In this document: positions 17,667 through 26,660 of the stretch, piece after piece | Numbering within the stretch: position 1 is the first letter of the stretch | Layout of the letters: each line of letters starts with the position of its first letter | Assembly: GCF_013390595.1 (NCBI RefSeq) | Contig: NZ_JACAWV010000007.1 | Span: forward strand, 434,001-498,000 | Direction: 5' to 3' | Origin: Rhizobium sp. RM | Lineage (GTDB): Bacteria; Pseudomonadota; Alphaproteobacteria; Rhizobiales; Rhizobiaceae | DNA length: 64,000 bases | The notes under the pieces: generated by a model | Database searches by the model: none | Told to the model about the DNA's origin: nothing | The model's input: the letters and a program-made list of their open reading frames with translations, nothing else | Position numbers and translations under genes: made by a program

Positions 17667-18890
17667 ATGCAAGTCGATCTCATCCTTCGCAACATCAGAA
17701 CCGCGCGACAGCCGGGACTGTCGGACATCGCGATCAGAGACGGCAAGATCGTTGAGATTGGAACCGCAATCCGTTGCGAAGCGGTGCAGGAAGAGGATTT
17801 TGACGGTGCCTTCGCTTTTCCCGGCTTTGTCGACAGCCATATCCATCTCGACAAAGCCTGCATTCTTGGACGCTGCACCATCTGCGCGGGGACGCTGGAG
17901 GAGGCAGTGCGGGAGACGGCTAGAGCCAAGGCCGATTTTTCTGAGGCAGACGTTTACGAAAGAGCGTCGGCACTTGTTGCCAAAGCAATCACGCACGGCA
18001 CAAATCGCATGCGAACCTTCGTTGAAATCGATCCTCGCGCCGGAATGCGATCTTTTGAAGCAATAAAGCGGGTCCGCGACGAATACGCCTTCGCCATCGA
18101 CATTCAGATTTGCGCCTTCGTACAGGAAGGACTGACGCAGGAGCCCGAAACCGAGGCAATGCTCGATGCTGCTTTGGCTGATGGCGCAGATATGATCGGT
18201 GGCTGCCCCTATACCGATGTCGATCCGGAAGAACATGTAAGGCGCATCTTTGCACTGGCGCGAAAACATGACGTGGACGTTGATTTCCACCTCGACTTCA
18301 GCCTCGACCCGGAAAAAACGCATCTGCCCTCGGTGATCGAAGCGACAGAGGCCAATGGCTATTCAGGCAGAGTGACGATCGGCCACGTCACCAATCTTTC
18401 GGCACTCGACACCGAAACGCTCGCGATGATCGGCACAAGGATCGCGGCAGCCGGTATTGCACTGACAGTCTTGCCCGCGACCGATCTCTTCCTCATGGGC
18501 CGGCAATTTACCCGCAATGTCCCGCGAGGAATTGCGCCTGGGCATGCCTTGTCCGCACTTGGTGTCCGGACAGCAATCGCGACCAACAATGTTCTCAATC
18601 CATTCACGCCGTTCGGCGACGCCTCGCTGGCGCGCATGGCCAATCTCTATGCCAATGTGATGCAGCTTTCCCGTGACGCCGACATCGAGCTTGCTTTCGA
18701 TATGGTAACCTCGCAGGCAGCGGAAATTCTTGGTGCGCGTTATGATCTGGCAGTCGGCACCTCAGCGGACATCGTCGTCCTCGACGCAACAGATCCCTGC
18801 GACGTTATCCGCTGTTCTGCACCTGCACTCGCGGGCTGGAAGGCCGGCAAGAAGACTTTCGTTCGGCCGAAAGCAGCACTTCTCAGATAA
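17667..18890 (+). CDS. Amidohydrolase, cytosine deaminase (CodA)-like, copy 3
   Basis: A 407-residue hydrolase with GFVDSHIHLDKA (first HxH), VDFHLDFSLDPEKTHLPS (third ligand region), IGHVTNL and an ATNNVLNPFTPFGDASL segment near the usual aspartate position. It belongs to the same broad CodA/AtzC group as the two leftward copies but is more divergent and lacks their HLHEGG form. It follows the gamma-glutamyltransferase-like gene by eight bases and ends the rightward arm. Confidence 0.84.
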   Translation: MQVDLILRNIRTARQPGLSDIAIRDGKIVEIGTAIRCEAVQEEDFDGAFAFPGFVDSHIHLDKACILGRCTICAGTLEEAVRETARAKADFSEADVYERASALVAKAITHGTNRMRTFVEIDPRAGMRSFEAIKRVRDEYAFAIDIQICAFVQEGLTQEPETEAMLDAALADGADMIGGCPYTDVDPEEHVRRIFALARKHDVDVDFHLDFSLDPEKTHLPSVIEATEANGYSGRVTIGHVTNLSALDTETLAMIGTRIAAAGIALTVLPATDLFLMGRQFTRNVPRGIAPGHALSALGVRTAIATNNVLNPFTPFGDASLARMANLYANVMQLSRDADIELAFDMVTSQAAEILGARYDLAVGTSADIVVLDATDPCDVIRCSAPALAGWKAGKKTFVRPKAALLR

Positions 18891-18899
18891 GCCAACCAG

Positions 18900-18937
18900 C
18901 AAGTGCCAAGGCAGAACACTGCTGCCCTGGCCACTTG
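18900..18937. terminator. Bidirectional hairpin between convergent genes
   Basis: CAAGTG-CCA-AGGCAG pairs with CTGCCC-TGG-CCACTTG, one bulge and one mismatch included. It fills the short gap between the rightward amidohydrolase and the leftward SRPBCC-like gene. No long T-run is present. Confidence 0.5.
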
Positions 18938-18952
18938 ATCGCGGAAGACCGC

Positions 18953-19516
18953 TTATTCTGCGGCGATTTTGAGTGCAGCCCTCGCGCGCGCTTTGCGCGC
19001 AATGCTTTCGGCAAACTTTGGCGTTTCACGATGGTTGTGGTCGCCACCGGCTGCCTGACGGGCTGCTGCTGCCTGTTCAAAGGACTGACCGTGCTGTTCG
19101 ATGAAGGCCATGAAGGCATCGGTCGGATGGCAGGTCACCTGATTGGTATAACGAGTGCGATTTCCATCGATTGCTTCGGCAATGAGTTCCCAGATAACAT
19201 TGACCTGTGTGCGCTCACCCGTTGGCGTGAAAACATCGGAAATCGAGTTCATGCGGCAATAGGACGGCGTTGCCTCGTCTGCGACATAGTGCTGGATCAC
19301 CAGGCCCGTGCCAATTTTCTCGACATTGATGGACATCTTGCGTCCATCGTCCGTGAATGTTGCGCCACACGCAATGTGGTCGGGCTCGCAGCAACGCAGG
19401 TATTCGGCTTCCGGAAGATTGAACAGCCAGTCGGCGATATCAATCTGATCGAGAGGAACATCGATATCGTGCGAATAAGCCGATTTAGACAGCAGCTTGT
19501 CGGTGAGAACTTTCAT
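18953..19516 (-). CDS. Conserved protein, possibly SRPBCC (START-like) fold
   Basis: A 187-residue soluble protein that I cannot assign to a named function. It begins MKVLTDKLLSKSAYSHDIDVPLDQID, has the motif DWLFNLPEAEYLRCC and then alternating strands, consistent with a ligand-binding SRPBCC-like sheet. The last 45 residues are Ala/Arg-rich and predicted helical. An AAAGGAAAA site precedes ATG 19516. It stands alone: convergent with the amidohydrolase arm, and 285 bases from the next leftward gene with a hairpin between, so it is probably transcribed from its own promoter. Confidence 0.65.
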   Translation of the reverse strand: MKVLTDKLLSKSAYSHDIDVPLDQIDIADWLFNLPEAEYLRCCEPDHIACGATFTDDGRKMSINVEKIGTGLVIQHYVADEATPSYCRMNSISDVFTPTGERTQVNVIWELIAEAIDGNRTRYTNQVTCHPTDAFMAFIEQHGQSFEQAAAARQAAGGDHNHRETPKFAESIARKARARAALKIAAE

Positions 19517-19739
19517 GGTCTTTTCCTTTCAATCTGATTTCGGCACCGAAAAGCCAGGACAAACGATCCATCTTCTCAGTGTTCTGGTGAACGTCGTTAC
19601 GAGCAAACCCGTCGACTGCTCTGGTGTGAAAGGTGCCACCGAGCAGGCGTCGCTTCTATTATACGGATGGGTCGCGATCCTATCCTTAGGTCTTGCTTCG
19701 GAATCTGTTCGTTAAAAAGCTCGAAGAGCTCTGACGAAA

Positions 19740-19770
19740 GATGCCCGCAGGTGACGAAGCAGCGGGCATC
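19740..19770 (-). terminator. Probable terminator of the leftward sugar-acid operon
   Basis: GATGCCCGC and GCGGGCATC form a 9-bp stem with a 13-base loop, 31 bases after the RraA-like stop, followed on the minus strand by TTTC. The rest of the 285-base gap up to the SRPBCC-like gene shows no gene. Confidence 0.55.
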
Positions 19771-19801
19771 ATCGCATCAAGAATTACATTGTGCGGACTG
19801 C

Positions 19802-20512
19802 TCACCGCCCATTTGCTTCCCGCCATTTGGCAAAGAGCGAGAGATTGTTCTCCTCCGTCGCCGGATAGAGCCCGATGATGGTGTGCCCTTCCTTGACCCT
19901 TTCGACGACGAAATCCTCATAGGCTGTCATTTCGACCGCTTCATCGGCAATCTCGTCGGCGATTTCCGCCGGAATGACGATCACGCTGTCGTCGTCGCCC
20001 ACCATGATATCGCCCGGAAACACCGCAACATCGCCGCAGCCGATCGGCACGTTGATATCGATCGCTTCATGCAGCGTCAGATTGGTCGGGCTGGATGGCC
20101 GGTGATGATACGCGGGTATATCCAGTTCGCCGATCGTCATGGCATCACGAAAACCACCATCGGTGACCACCCCTGCCCCACCGCGCACCATCAGGCGGGT
20201 AATGAGAATATCGCCGGCTGAAGCCGCACGGGCATCCTTGCGGCTATCCATGACCAGCACATGGCCTTCCGGGCAGGTTTCGATCGCATGGCGTTGCGGG
20301 TGTTTCGGATCACGGAACACCGTCATCGGATTGCGATCCTCCCGCGCCGGCATATAGCGCAAGGTGAAGGCGGGGCCGACCATGTTGCGGCCCTTCGGCC
20401 GCACCGGCCGAACGTCCTGGATCGTCTGGTTTTTCAGTCCGCGCTTGTAGAGCGCCGAGCAGAGCGTGGCGACGGATACACCCATCAGCTTGTCACGGGT
20501 TTCGGATTTCAT
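19802..20512 (-). CDS. RraA-like protein (HMG/CHA aldolase-type fold)
   Basis: A 236-residue protein of the RraA/4-hydroxy-4-methyl-2-oxoglutarate aldolase-like family. The family active-site stretch GGAGVVTDGGFRDA (Gly-Gly-x-Arg-Asp) and the GDIMVGDDDSVIVIP strand are intact. ATG 20512 has an excellent AGGAGG site; the ORF extension upstream of it is not coding. It is the last gene of the operon with the IlvD/Edd dehydratase, so an aldolase or decarboxylase step on a keto-acid made by that enzyme is more likely than ribonuclease regulation. Confidence 0.85.
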   Translation of the reverse strand: MKSETRDKLMGVSVATLCSALYKRGLKNQTIQDVRPVRPKGRNMVGPAFTLRYMPAREDRNPMTVFRDPKHPQRHAIETCPEGHVLVMDSRKDARAASAGDILITRLMVRGGAGVVTDGGFRDAMTIGELDIPAYHHRPSSPTNLTLHEAIDINVPIGCGDVAVFPGDIMVGDDDSVIVIPAEIADEIADEAVEMTAYEDFVVERVKEGHTIIGLYPATEENNLSLFAKWREANGR

Positions 20513-20542
20513 CGTTCCTCCTTGATAGGGCAATAGATTCTG

Positions 20543-22279
20543 TCAGTTGATCGCCGGCTCCGGCACCTTGGCGCCGAACTCAGTCTTCAGAAAATCGAAA
20601 TCACAGCCTTTGTCGGCTTGCTCGATGTGCTTGGTGAACATGAAGCCATAGCCCCGTTCATAACGAGGCTCGGGCGCCACCCACGCAGCGCGCCGCGCTT
20701 CAAGCTCATCGTCCGAAACGAGCATGTTGAGGCTGCGCGCAGGAATATCGAGCTCCACCAAATCGCCGGTTTTCAAGAGCGCCAGGGGACCGCCAACGAA
20801 AGCTTCGGGCGAAACATGCAGCACGCAGGCACCGAAACTCGTCCCCGACATGCGGGCGTCAGAGATGCGTACCATGTCGCGCAGACCGAGTTTCAGCAGG
20901 GCCTTTGGCATCGGGATCATCCCCCATTCCGGCATGCCGGGACCGCCCTGAGGGCCAGCATTGCGCAACACGAGAACGGTATCCGGCGTCAGCGGATAAT
21001 CCGGATCGTCGATGATCGTTTTCAGTTCAGAGTAACTGTTTGCCACCAAAGCGGGGCCTTTATGCCGGTGGAATTTCACATCACAGGCCGCAGGCTTTAT
21101 GACGGCGCCATCAGGGCAAAGATTGCCCTTCAGCACGGCAAGTGAACCCTCGTGATAAACGGGGTTGGAGAGCGGACGGATAACGTCCTCGTTCCAGATT
21201 TTTACGTCCTCCAGGCCTTCAACCAACGGCTTGCCAGTGACGCTGATCGCGGTCGGGTCCAGCTTGTCTCCGAGCTGTTTCATCAGAGCGCGCAACCCGC
21301 CTGCATAGAAAAAATCCTCCATCAGATAGGTCGTACCGGATGGACGAATATTGGCAATAACCGGGGTGGTGCGGCCGATACGATCGAGATCGTCAAGTTC
21401 CAGCGGCACACCGGCCCTGCGCGCCATGGCGATAAGGTGGATGATAGCGTTGGTCGAGCAACCGGTGGCCATCGCCACCGTCACAGCATTGGTGACGGCC
21501 GCCGGGGTGATGATTTTTTCCGGTGTCAGGTCCTCCCAAACCATCTCCACAATCCGCCGCCCACAAGTCGCCGACATGCGCTGGTGGTTGGCATCGGCGG
21601 CAGGAATGGAGGAGGCACCCGGAAGCGTCAATCCCATGGCCTCCGCAATCGCCGTCATGGTCGAGGCTGTTCCCATTGTCATGCAATGGCCGTAACTGCG
21701 GGCAATTCCACCCTCGATGCCTTGCCACTCCTCCTTGGAAATGGTGCCAGCCCGTCGTTCGTCCCAATATTTGAAGCCGTCGGTCCCCGAGCCAAGCGCC
21801 TTGCCTGCATAATTGCCGCGCAACATGGGGCCGGCTGGCAGATAGACGAAGGGCAAACCCATGGAGACTGCCCCCATGACAAGCCCGGGCGTCGTCTTGT
21901 CACAACCACCCATCAGAACGGCACCGTCGACGGGATGCGAACGCAGCAGTTCCTCAGTCTCCATCGCCAGCATATTGCGATAAAGCATGGTCGTTGGTTT
22001 GACGAAATTCTCAGAAAGGGAAAGCGCAGGCAGCTCCATCGGAAAGCCACCAGCCTGCAGCACGCCTCGCTTCACCCATTCCACCCGCTCGCGAAAATGC
22101 ATGTGGCAGGGCTGCGCATCCGACCAGGTATTGATGATGGCAATGATCGGCCGTCCTTCCCAGTCTTCCGGCGCGTAGCCCATCTGCATGGTTCGCGATC
22201 TGTGGCCGAAAGAACGCTGATCGTCCGGCAGCATCCAGCGTGCTGAGCGCAATTCCTCGTAGTTTTTTTTAACTGCCAT
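20543..22279 (-). CDS. IlvD/Edd-family sugar-acid dehydratase (L-arabonate/dihydroxyacid type)
   Basis: A 578-residue iron-sulfur dehydratase. Cysteines at 58 (DAQPC), 126 (GGCDKTTP) and 199 (YGHC) fit the [2Fe-2S] triad of pentonate dehydratases, and length agrees with that family. The motifs GTASTM, STNAIIHL and RISDARMSGT are present. ATG 22279 has GGAG at the right distance. It probably dehydrates an aldonic acid to a 2-keto-3-deoxy acid. Its place between RraA-like and tctA genes points to a sugar acid imported by TctABC. Housekeeping IlvD is less likely from context. Confidence 0.88.
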   Translation of the reverse strand: MAVKKNYEELRSARWMLPDDQRSFGHRSRTMQMGYAPEDWEGRPIIAIINTWSDAQPCHMHFRERVEWVKRGVLQAGGFPMELPALSLSENFVKPTTMLYRNMLAMETEELLRSHPVDGAVLMGGCDKTTPGLVMGAVSMGLPFVYLPAGPMLRGNYAGKALGSGTDGFKYWDERRAGTISKEEWQGIEGGIARSYGHCMTMGTASTMTAIAEAMGLTLPGASSIPAADANHQRMSATCGRRIVEMVWEDLTPEKIITPAAVTNAVTVAMATGCSTNAIIHLIAMARRAGVPLELDDLDRIGRTTPVIANIRPSGTTYLMEDFFYAGGLRALMKQLGDKLDPTAISVTGKPLVEGLEDVKIWNEDVIRPLSNPVYHEGSLAVLKGNLCPDGAVIKPAACDVKFHRHKGPALVANSYSELKTIIDDPDYPLTPDTVLVLRNAGPQGGPGMPEWGMIPMPKALLKLGLRDMVRISDARMSGTSFGACVLHVSPEAFVGGPLALLKTGDLVELDIPARSLNMLVSDDELEARRAAWVAPEPRYERGYGFMFTKHIEQADKGCDFDFLKTEFGAKVPEPAIN

Positions 22280-22326
22280 TCCAAACTCCTGTGCCGAACG
22301 GCACTTTTCTGGATCGCGACGATCCA

Positions 22327-23826
22327 CTATTCCGTGAAAGCTTCTTCGCGTTTGCGGCTGATGCTCGGCGAAAGCACGAGAACCAGTACGATGACGGCAA
22401 AGATCAACAGCGACAGGCTGAGCGGACTGCGCACGAAGATCGACGGATCACCCTGACTGATCAGCATGGCGCGCCGCAGGTTTTCCTCCAGCATCGGGCC
22501 AAGGATGAAACCGAGGAGCAGCGGTGCGGGCTCAAATCGCAACTTGCTCAGTGCAAATCCGATAACGCTGAAAGCCGCCATGACGAACACATCGAAAACG
22601 CTGTTGTTGATGCTGTAGGCGCCGATGCAGCAAAAGCCGATAATCGCCGGAAAGAGCAGGTGATAGGGAACGGTCAGCATACGCACCCAAAGCCCGATCA
22701 ATGGCAGGTTCAGGATGACGAGCATGAGATTACCCGACCACATCGACACGATCATGCCCCAGAACAGATCCGGTTCGTCCGAGATGACATTCGGACCGGG
22801 GGTGATGCCTTGGATAATCATTGCACCGACCATCAGCGCCATAACCGGGTTGCCGGGAATGCCGAGCGTCAGCATGGGAATGAAGGACGTCTGAGCACCG
22901 GCATTATTTGCCGATTCAGGTGCGGCAACACCTTCGATCGAACCCTTGCCAAATTCGGAACTATTGGGAGACAGACGCTTTTCCATTGCATAGGATGCGA
23001 AGGAGGCCAGCATCGCACCGCCGCCAGGCAATATGCCAAGGAACGAGCCGAGTGCAGTACCGCGTAGGACAGGCCCCTTGATGCGGCGGAAATCTTCCCT
23101 GGTGAGCATCAAACCCGTCACACGCTTGACGCCAACCGAACGTTCCTGCTCGTTCTCAAGATTGCGCAGGATCTCGCAGATCCCGAAGATGCCCATGCTG
23201 ACGGCAACGAAATTCAACCCGTCATAGAGTTCGGGAATGTTGAAGACGTAGCGGGGTGCACCGCTTTCCACGTCAGTTCCGACTGTGCCAAGGACCAGAC
23301 CGAAGACGATCATCGCGAACGCTTTGAGCAGGGAACCGCTCGCAAGTGCGACCGAAGCCACTAGGCCGAGCACCATGAGCGAGAAATATTCCGCAGGCCC
23401 GAAATTGAGCGCGACGGCTGCGAGCGGTGGTGCCGCGACAGCAAGGAGAACGGTCGCCACCGTGCCCGCAAAAAAGGAACCAAGGGCTGCTGTCGCGAGT
23501 GCGGCGCCTGCACGACCGTTGCGGGCCATTTGATAGCCGTCGATTGCCGTCACGACGGACGAGCTTTCGCCTGGAAGATTGATCAGGATCGCTGTCGTCG
23601 ACCCACCATATTGCGCGCCATAAAAGATACCGGCCAGCATGATGAGAGCGGATTCCGGTGGAAGACCGAATGTGATTGGCAGAAGCATGGCAATGGTCGC
23701 TGTCGGACCAAGTCCTGGCAACACGCCGATTGCGGTACCCAGCAGACAGCCAATAAAGCCATAAAGCAGGTTCATCGGCATGAAGGCAGTCGATGCACCG
23801 AGCCAGAGGTTAGAGAAGATATCCAT
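22327..23826 (-). CDS. tctA: Tripartite tricarboxylate transporter, large permease TctA
   Basis: A 499-residue inner-membrane protein, the usual TctA length, with about twelve hydrophobic segments. The conserved N-terminal GVLPGLGPTATIAMLLP and the repeat-like GILPGGGAMLASFASYAMEK glycine motifs are present. The ORF is open for 55 more codons upstream, but ATG 23826 (MDIFSNLWLG) gives the family N-terminus. It works with TctB and the periplasmic TctC encoded just upstream to import a carboxylate, here probably a sugar acid. Confidence 0.93.
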   Translation of the reverse strand: MDIFSNLWLGASTAFMPMNLLYGFIGCLLGTAIGVLPGLGPTATIAMLLPITFGLPPESALIMLAGIFYGAQYGGSTTAILINLPGESSSVVTAIDGYQMARNGRAGAALATAALGSFFAGTVATVLLAVAAPPLAAVALNFGPAEYFSLMVLGLVASVALASGSLLKAFAMIVFGLVLGTVGTDVESGAPRYVFNIPELYDGLNFVAVSMGIFGICEILRNLENEQERSVGVKRVTGLMLTREDFRRIKGPVLRGTALGSFLGILPGGGAMLASFASYAMEKRLSPNSSEFGKGSIEGVAAPESANNAGAQTSFIPMLTLGIPGNPVMALMVGAMIIQGITPGPNVISDEPDLFWGMIVSMWSGNLMLVILNLPLIGLWVRMLTVPYHLLFPAIIGFCCIGAYSINNSVFDVFVMAAFSVIGFALSKLRFEPAPLLLGFILGPMLEENLRRAMLISQGDPSIFVRSPLSLSLLIFAVIVLVLVLSPSISRKREEAFTE

Positions 23827-23864
23827 AAATAGTCCAATCCGGTTTCGCGGCTGGCAGGCGAGCG

Positions 23865-24344
23865 TTAGAAGAAGTCGCCGACGAAGGGCACCCAAGGTCC
23901 GAATGCACTGACAGGGAGCGACAGGAGCTTGGTAAACAGAATGACCGAGGCAGCAGCCATGAACAGACCGAGCAGGATGGAGTGACGCCATTTTGCATAA
24001 CGGCTAGCGGTGGCGACGCCTGCAATCAGGAGAAACATGGTGGGCGCCAGACCAAGCCCGGAGAGTACCAGACCAAATCCGACAGGTGCCAGGATCACGC
24101 AGAAATAGGCTTTCCAGTTCCACGCTTCCGGTTCATCGTCTCCCGCATCGACTATCATCGACTGACAGACGATCAGACTGCCGATCACGATCAAAAGCAG
24201 GCTCAGCATGATCGGGAAATAACCCGGTCCCATCTGGAAGGAATTGCCGACTTGCAGTTCTCTGCCGAACCAGATGAACAGTAGGCCGACACAGATCATC
24301 GTAACGCCGCCGAGAAAGTCGCGGCCGTTCCTTATTTTAAGCAT
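23865..24344 (-). CDS. tctB: Tripartite tricarboxylate transporter, small permease TctB
   Basis: A 159-residue membrane protein with four hydrophobic segments (GVTMICVGLLFIWFG, the FPIMLSLLLIVIGSL segment, the VILAPVGFGLVLSGLG segment and the LGLFMAAASVILFTKLL region) and the conserved MGPGYFP motif. It lies between tctC and tctA, as in other rhizobial tct loci. Confidence 0.9.
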   Translation of the reverse strand: MLKIRNGRDFLGGVTMICVGLLFIWFGRELQVGNSFQMGPGYFPIMLSLLLIVIGSLIVCQSMIVDAGDDEPEAWNWKAYFCVILAPVGFGLVLSGLGLAPTMFLLIAGVATASRYAKWRHSILLGLFMAAASVILFTKLLSLPVSAFGPWVPFVGDFF

Positions 24345-24402
24345 GGCATGATACTCGCGTGTGAAAGATGTGCCGGCCGGAAAATCCGGCCGGCAGATGG
24401 TC

Positions 24403-25383
24403 TCACTGCAGCGGCACGTTGGCGGCTTTGATGACCTCGGCCCACTTGGCCGTTTCCTTGTCGATGAACGCCTGGAACTCAGCGGAGCTATTGCCGACCG
24501 GCGTTACACCCATCGCTTCCAGTTTCGATTTCATCGCGGGATCGGCAATGATGGCCTGCACTTCCTTGCTAAGCTTTTCGACGATTTCAGGGGGCGTGCC
24601 TGGAGGTGCAAACAGTCCATGCCACGAGGTCGCCTCGAAGCCGGGGATGACACTTGCCATCGTTGGCACGTCCGGCAGAAGGTCTGCTTTTTCGAGGCTT
24701 GTCACGGCAAGCGCCTTGACCTTTCCTGCCTTCACCTGCTGCGCCGCTGTCGGGATATTGTCGAACATCATATCGACATGCCCGCCAACGACATCGAGTA
24801 TAGCCTGGCTGCTGCCCTTATAGGGCACGTGGGTAATCTTGATGTCGGCCTTGGTCGCAAGAAGCTCGCCGGCAAGATGAATGGATGTACCGACCCCTGA
24901 AGACGCGTAGGTGTGTTTGCCTGGCTCCGTCTTCAGAAATGCAACCAGCTCTTCTACCGAATTGGCTTTGATCTTGTCCGGGTTGACCACAAGAACGTTT
25001 GGCAGGCTGGCAATCAGGGAGATAGGCGCAAAGCCTTTTTCCTTGTCGTAAGGCAGCGTCTTGTAGAGCGTCTGGTTGATGGCGTTGGAACTGACCGTTC
25101 CCATACCAATCGTGTAACCATCCGGCTTGGAGCGCGCGAGGTCACCGAGACCGATATTGCCACCTGCGCCCGGTTTGTTTTCAACGATGAAGCGCTGCCC
25201 CAGCCTCTTGTCCAGCTCCTCCGCAACGAGGCGACCGAACGTGTCTGTGTTGCCACCTGCGGCGAAAGGAACGATCACCGTTACCGTCTTGGTCGGGTAT
25301 TCGTCAGCATGGCTTGCCTGCAGAGCGACGGTACATAGTGCGGCCGTCGCCGCAGCGAGCGTCATGAAACGCTTGAGGTTCAT
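24403..25383 (-). CDS. tctC: Tripartite tricarboxylate transporter substrate-binding protein TctC (Bug family)
   Basis: A 326-residue periplasmic receptor with a signal peptide ending HASHADEYP. Bug-family hallmarks are PTKTVTVIVPFAAGGNTDT, GAGGNIG and the VPYKGSSQAILDVVGGHVDM stretch. A GGAGG site precedes ATG 25383. It heads the leftward tct-dehydratase operon, divergent from a LacI regulator. The adjacent galactarate/talarate dehydratase suggests an aldaric or aldonic acid ligand. Confidence 0.93.
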   Translation of the reverse strand: MNLKRFMTLAAATAALCTVALQASHADEYPTKTVTVIVPFAAGGNTDTFGRLVAEELDKRLGQRFIVENKPGAGGNIGLGDLARSKPDGYTIGMGTVSSNAINQTLYKTLPYDKEKGFAPISLIASLPNVLVVNPDKIKANSVEELVAFLKTEPGKHTYASSGVGTSIHLAGELLATKADIKITHVPYKGSSQAILDVVGGHVDMMFDNIPTAAQQVKAGKVKALAVTSLEKADLLPDVPTMASVIPGFEATSWHGLFAPPGTPPEIVEKLSKEVQAIIADPAMKSKLEAMGVTPVGNSSAEFQAFIDKETAKWAEVIKAANVPLQ

Positions 25384-25456
25384 GTTATTTCCTCCACTTT
25401 TCTGGCCTCCTGCCAGTGATAACGATCCATTCTCCGAAACCCTCCTAACGAAGAAA

Positions 25457-25470
25457 TGGAAGCGCTTTCA
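25457..25470. promoter_or_regulatory. LacI-family operator upstream of tctC
   Basis: TGGAAGCGCTTTCA is a 14-bp near-palindrome around AAGCGCTT, with one mismatched pair, a standard LacI/GalR operator form. It lies 74 bases before the tctC start, between tctC and the divergent LacI gene. Confidence 0.7.
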
Positions 25471-25587
25471 TTGTATCGTCAAAAAACGCGCCTGCAAGCA
25501 TTCAACCCATTTTTTAAATACAACAGATTCAATATGTTGAACTACCCGCGACGATTTTTTCCGACCGCCTCTTGATTGATACAAAAA

Positions 25588-25595
25588 TGAAAGCG
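25588..25595 (+). promoter_or_regulatory. Second operator half-site before the LacI gene
   Basis: TGAAAGCG repeats one half of the operator at 25457 and lies about 30 bases before the regulator start. It may be an auxiliary autoregulatory site. Confidence 0.4.
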
Positions 25596-25623
25596 TAAAT
25601 CATTTCTGACAGGAGTGATGACA

Positions 25624-26649
25624 ATGTCCGAACACGACAGGAACAAATATGCCTCGGCAACCGGCCCGGTGACGCTTGCCGATATCGCCAAGCTGGCGGG
25701 CGTCTCTCCGGTCACAGTATCTCGCGCCATCAACACCCCTGCCTTGGTCAAACCTCGCACGTTGGAAGCAATTGAACGCGTGATCGCCAAAACAGGCTAT
25801 GTGCCCAATCTGCTGGCTGGCGGCCTCGCCTCCAGAAGAACGCGCCTGATCGCGGCCGTTGTTCCTTCTGTCGCAAGCACCATCTTTGCCGAGACCATCG
25901 AAGGCCTCAATGCCGAGCTGGTATCTGCCGGTTACCAGCTTTTGCTCGGGCTCTCCGGTTACGATCCAGGCCGCGAACTGGAACTGACACGTGCAATTCT
26001 CGCGCGGCGCCCGGACGGCATCATCCTGACAGGCATCACCCACATGAAAGAAACCCGTGCCATGTTGACCGGTGCGGGGCTGCCAATCGTCGAGATATGG
26101 GATTCCACACCCTCACCGCTCGACACAGCCGTTGGTTTCTCGCATTCCGCCGTTGGGGCGCTGGTCGCCGAACATCTTTTGATCAGGGGCTACGATCGCT
26201 ATGCACAGGTTGGCGCGAACGATCCACGCGCCGTGCAACGCCGAGATGGTTTTGTTAATCGTCTGAAGGGGATTGCAGAAGTCGAGTTGCCGGCTCTGGA
26301 GATGAACTCGCCCTCCACGTTCCGGGACGGGCGCATCGCAATGGCGCAGCTTCTTGATCGTGGTGAAGGCTCACTCGGCGTGTTCTGCTCCTCCGACGTC
26401 GTGGCCCACGGTGCGCTGGCTGAAGCTCATGCACGCGGCTGCCGAATGCCGGATGACTTGGCTATCATCGGTTTCGGCGATTTCGACTTTGCGCCTTACA
26501 CCCATCCACCGCTCACGACTGTACGGATCGATCGCCGCGATATTGGCACGAAAGCCGCAAGATCCATCCTGCGCAAGATTGACGGGGACGAGACCGTGGA
26601 AGCGATGATCAACATCGACTTCCACATCGTTGCGCGTGGAACGGCCTGA
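25624..26649 (+). CDS. LacI-family transcriptional regulator of the sugar-acid operon
   Basis: A 341-residue repressor with an N-terminal helix-turn-helix (VTLADIAKLAGVSPVTVSRAIN) and a GntR/KdgR-like LacI effector domain (VVPSVASTIFAETIEGLN, GFGDFDFAPYTHPPLTTVRID). Three possible starts occur within nine bases; ATG 25624 is best spaced from GGAG. It lies divergent from tctC and convergent with the galactarate/talarate dehydratase, 11 bases between stops, so it sits inside the pathway it probably controls. Confidence 0.9.
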   Translation: MSEHDRNKYASATGPVTLADIAKLAGVSPVTVSRAINTPALVKPRTLEAIERVIAKTGYVPNLLAGGLASRRTRLIAAVVPSVASTIFAETIEGLNAELVSAGYQLLLGLSGYDPGRELELTRAILARRPDGIILTGITHMKETRAMLTGAGLPIVEIWDSTPSPLDTAVGFSHSAVGALVAEHLLIRGYDRYAQVGANDPRAVQRRDGFVNRLKGIAEVELPALEMNSPSTFRDGRIAMAQLLDRGEGSLGVFCSSDVVAHGALAEAHARGCRMPDDLAIIGFGDFDFAPYTHPPLTTVRIDRRDIGTKAARSILRKIDGDETVEAMINIDFHIVARGTA

Positions 26650-26660
26650 CAGGAACGACT

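Noticed and set aside
17319..18323. A 334-codon minus-strand ORF opposite the GGT-like and amidohydrolase genes
   Set aside because: It spans the junction of two real genes on the other strand and shows no domain.
21152..22246. A 364-codon plus-strand ORF inside the dehydratase gene
   Set aside because: The opposite strand carries the complete IlvD/Edd motifs; this frame is rich in His/Arg and resembles no family.
25528..25541. TTCAA-N4-TTGAA as a second regulator site upstream of tctC
   Set aside because: The dyad is short and AT-rich, has no matching regulator, and the LacI operator 58 bases away explains control better.
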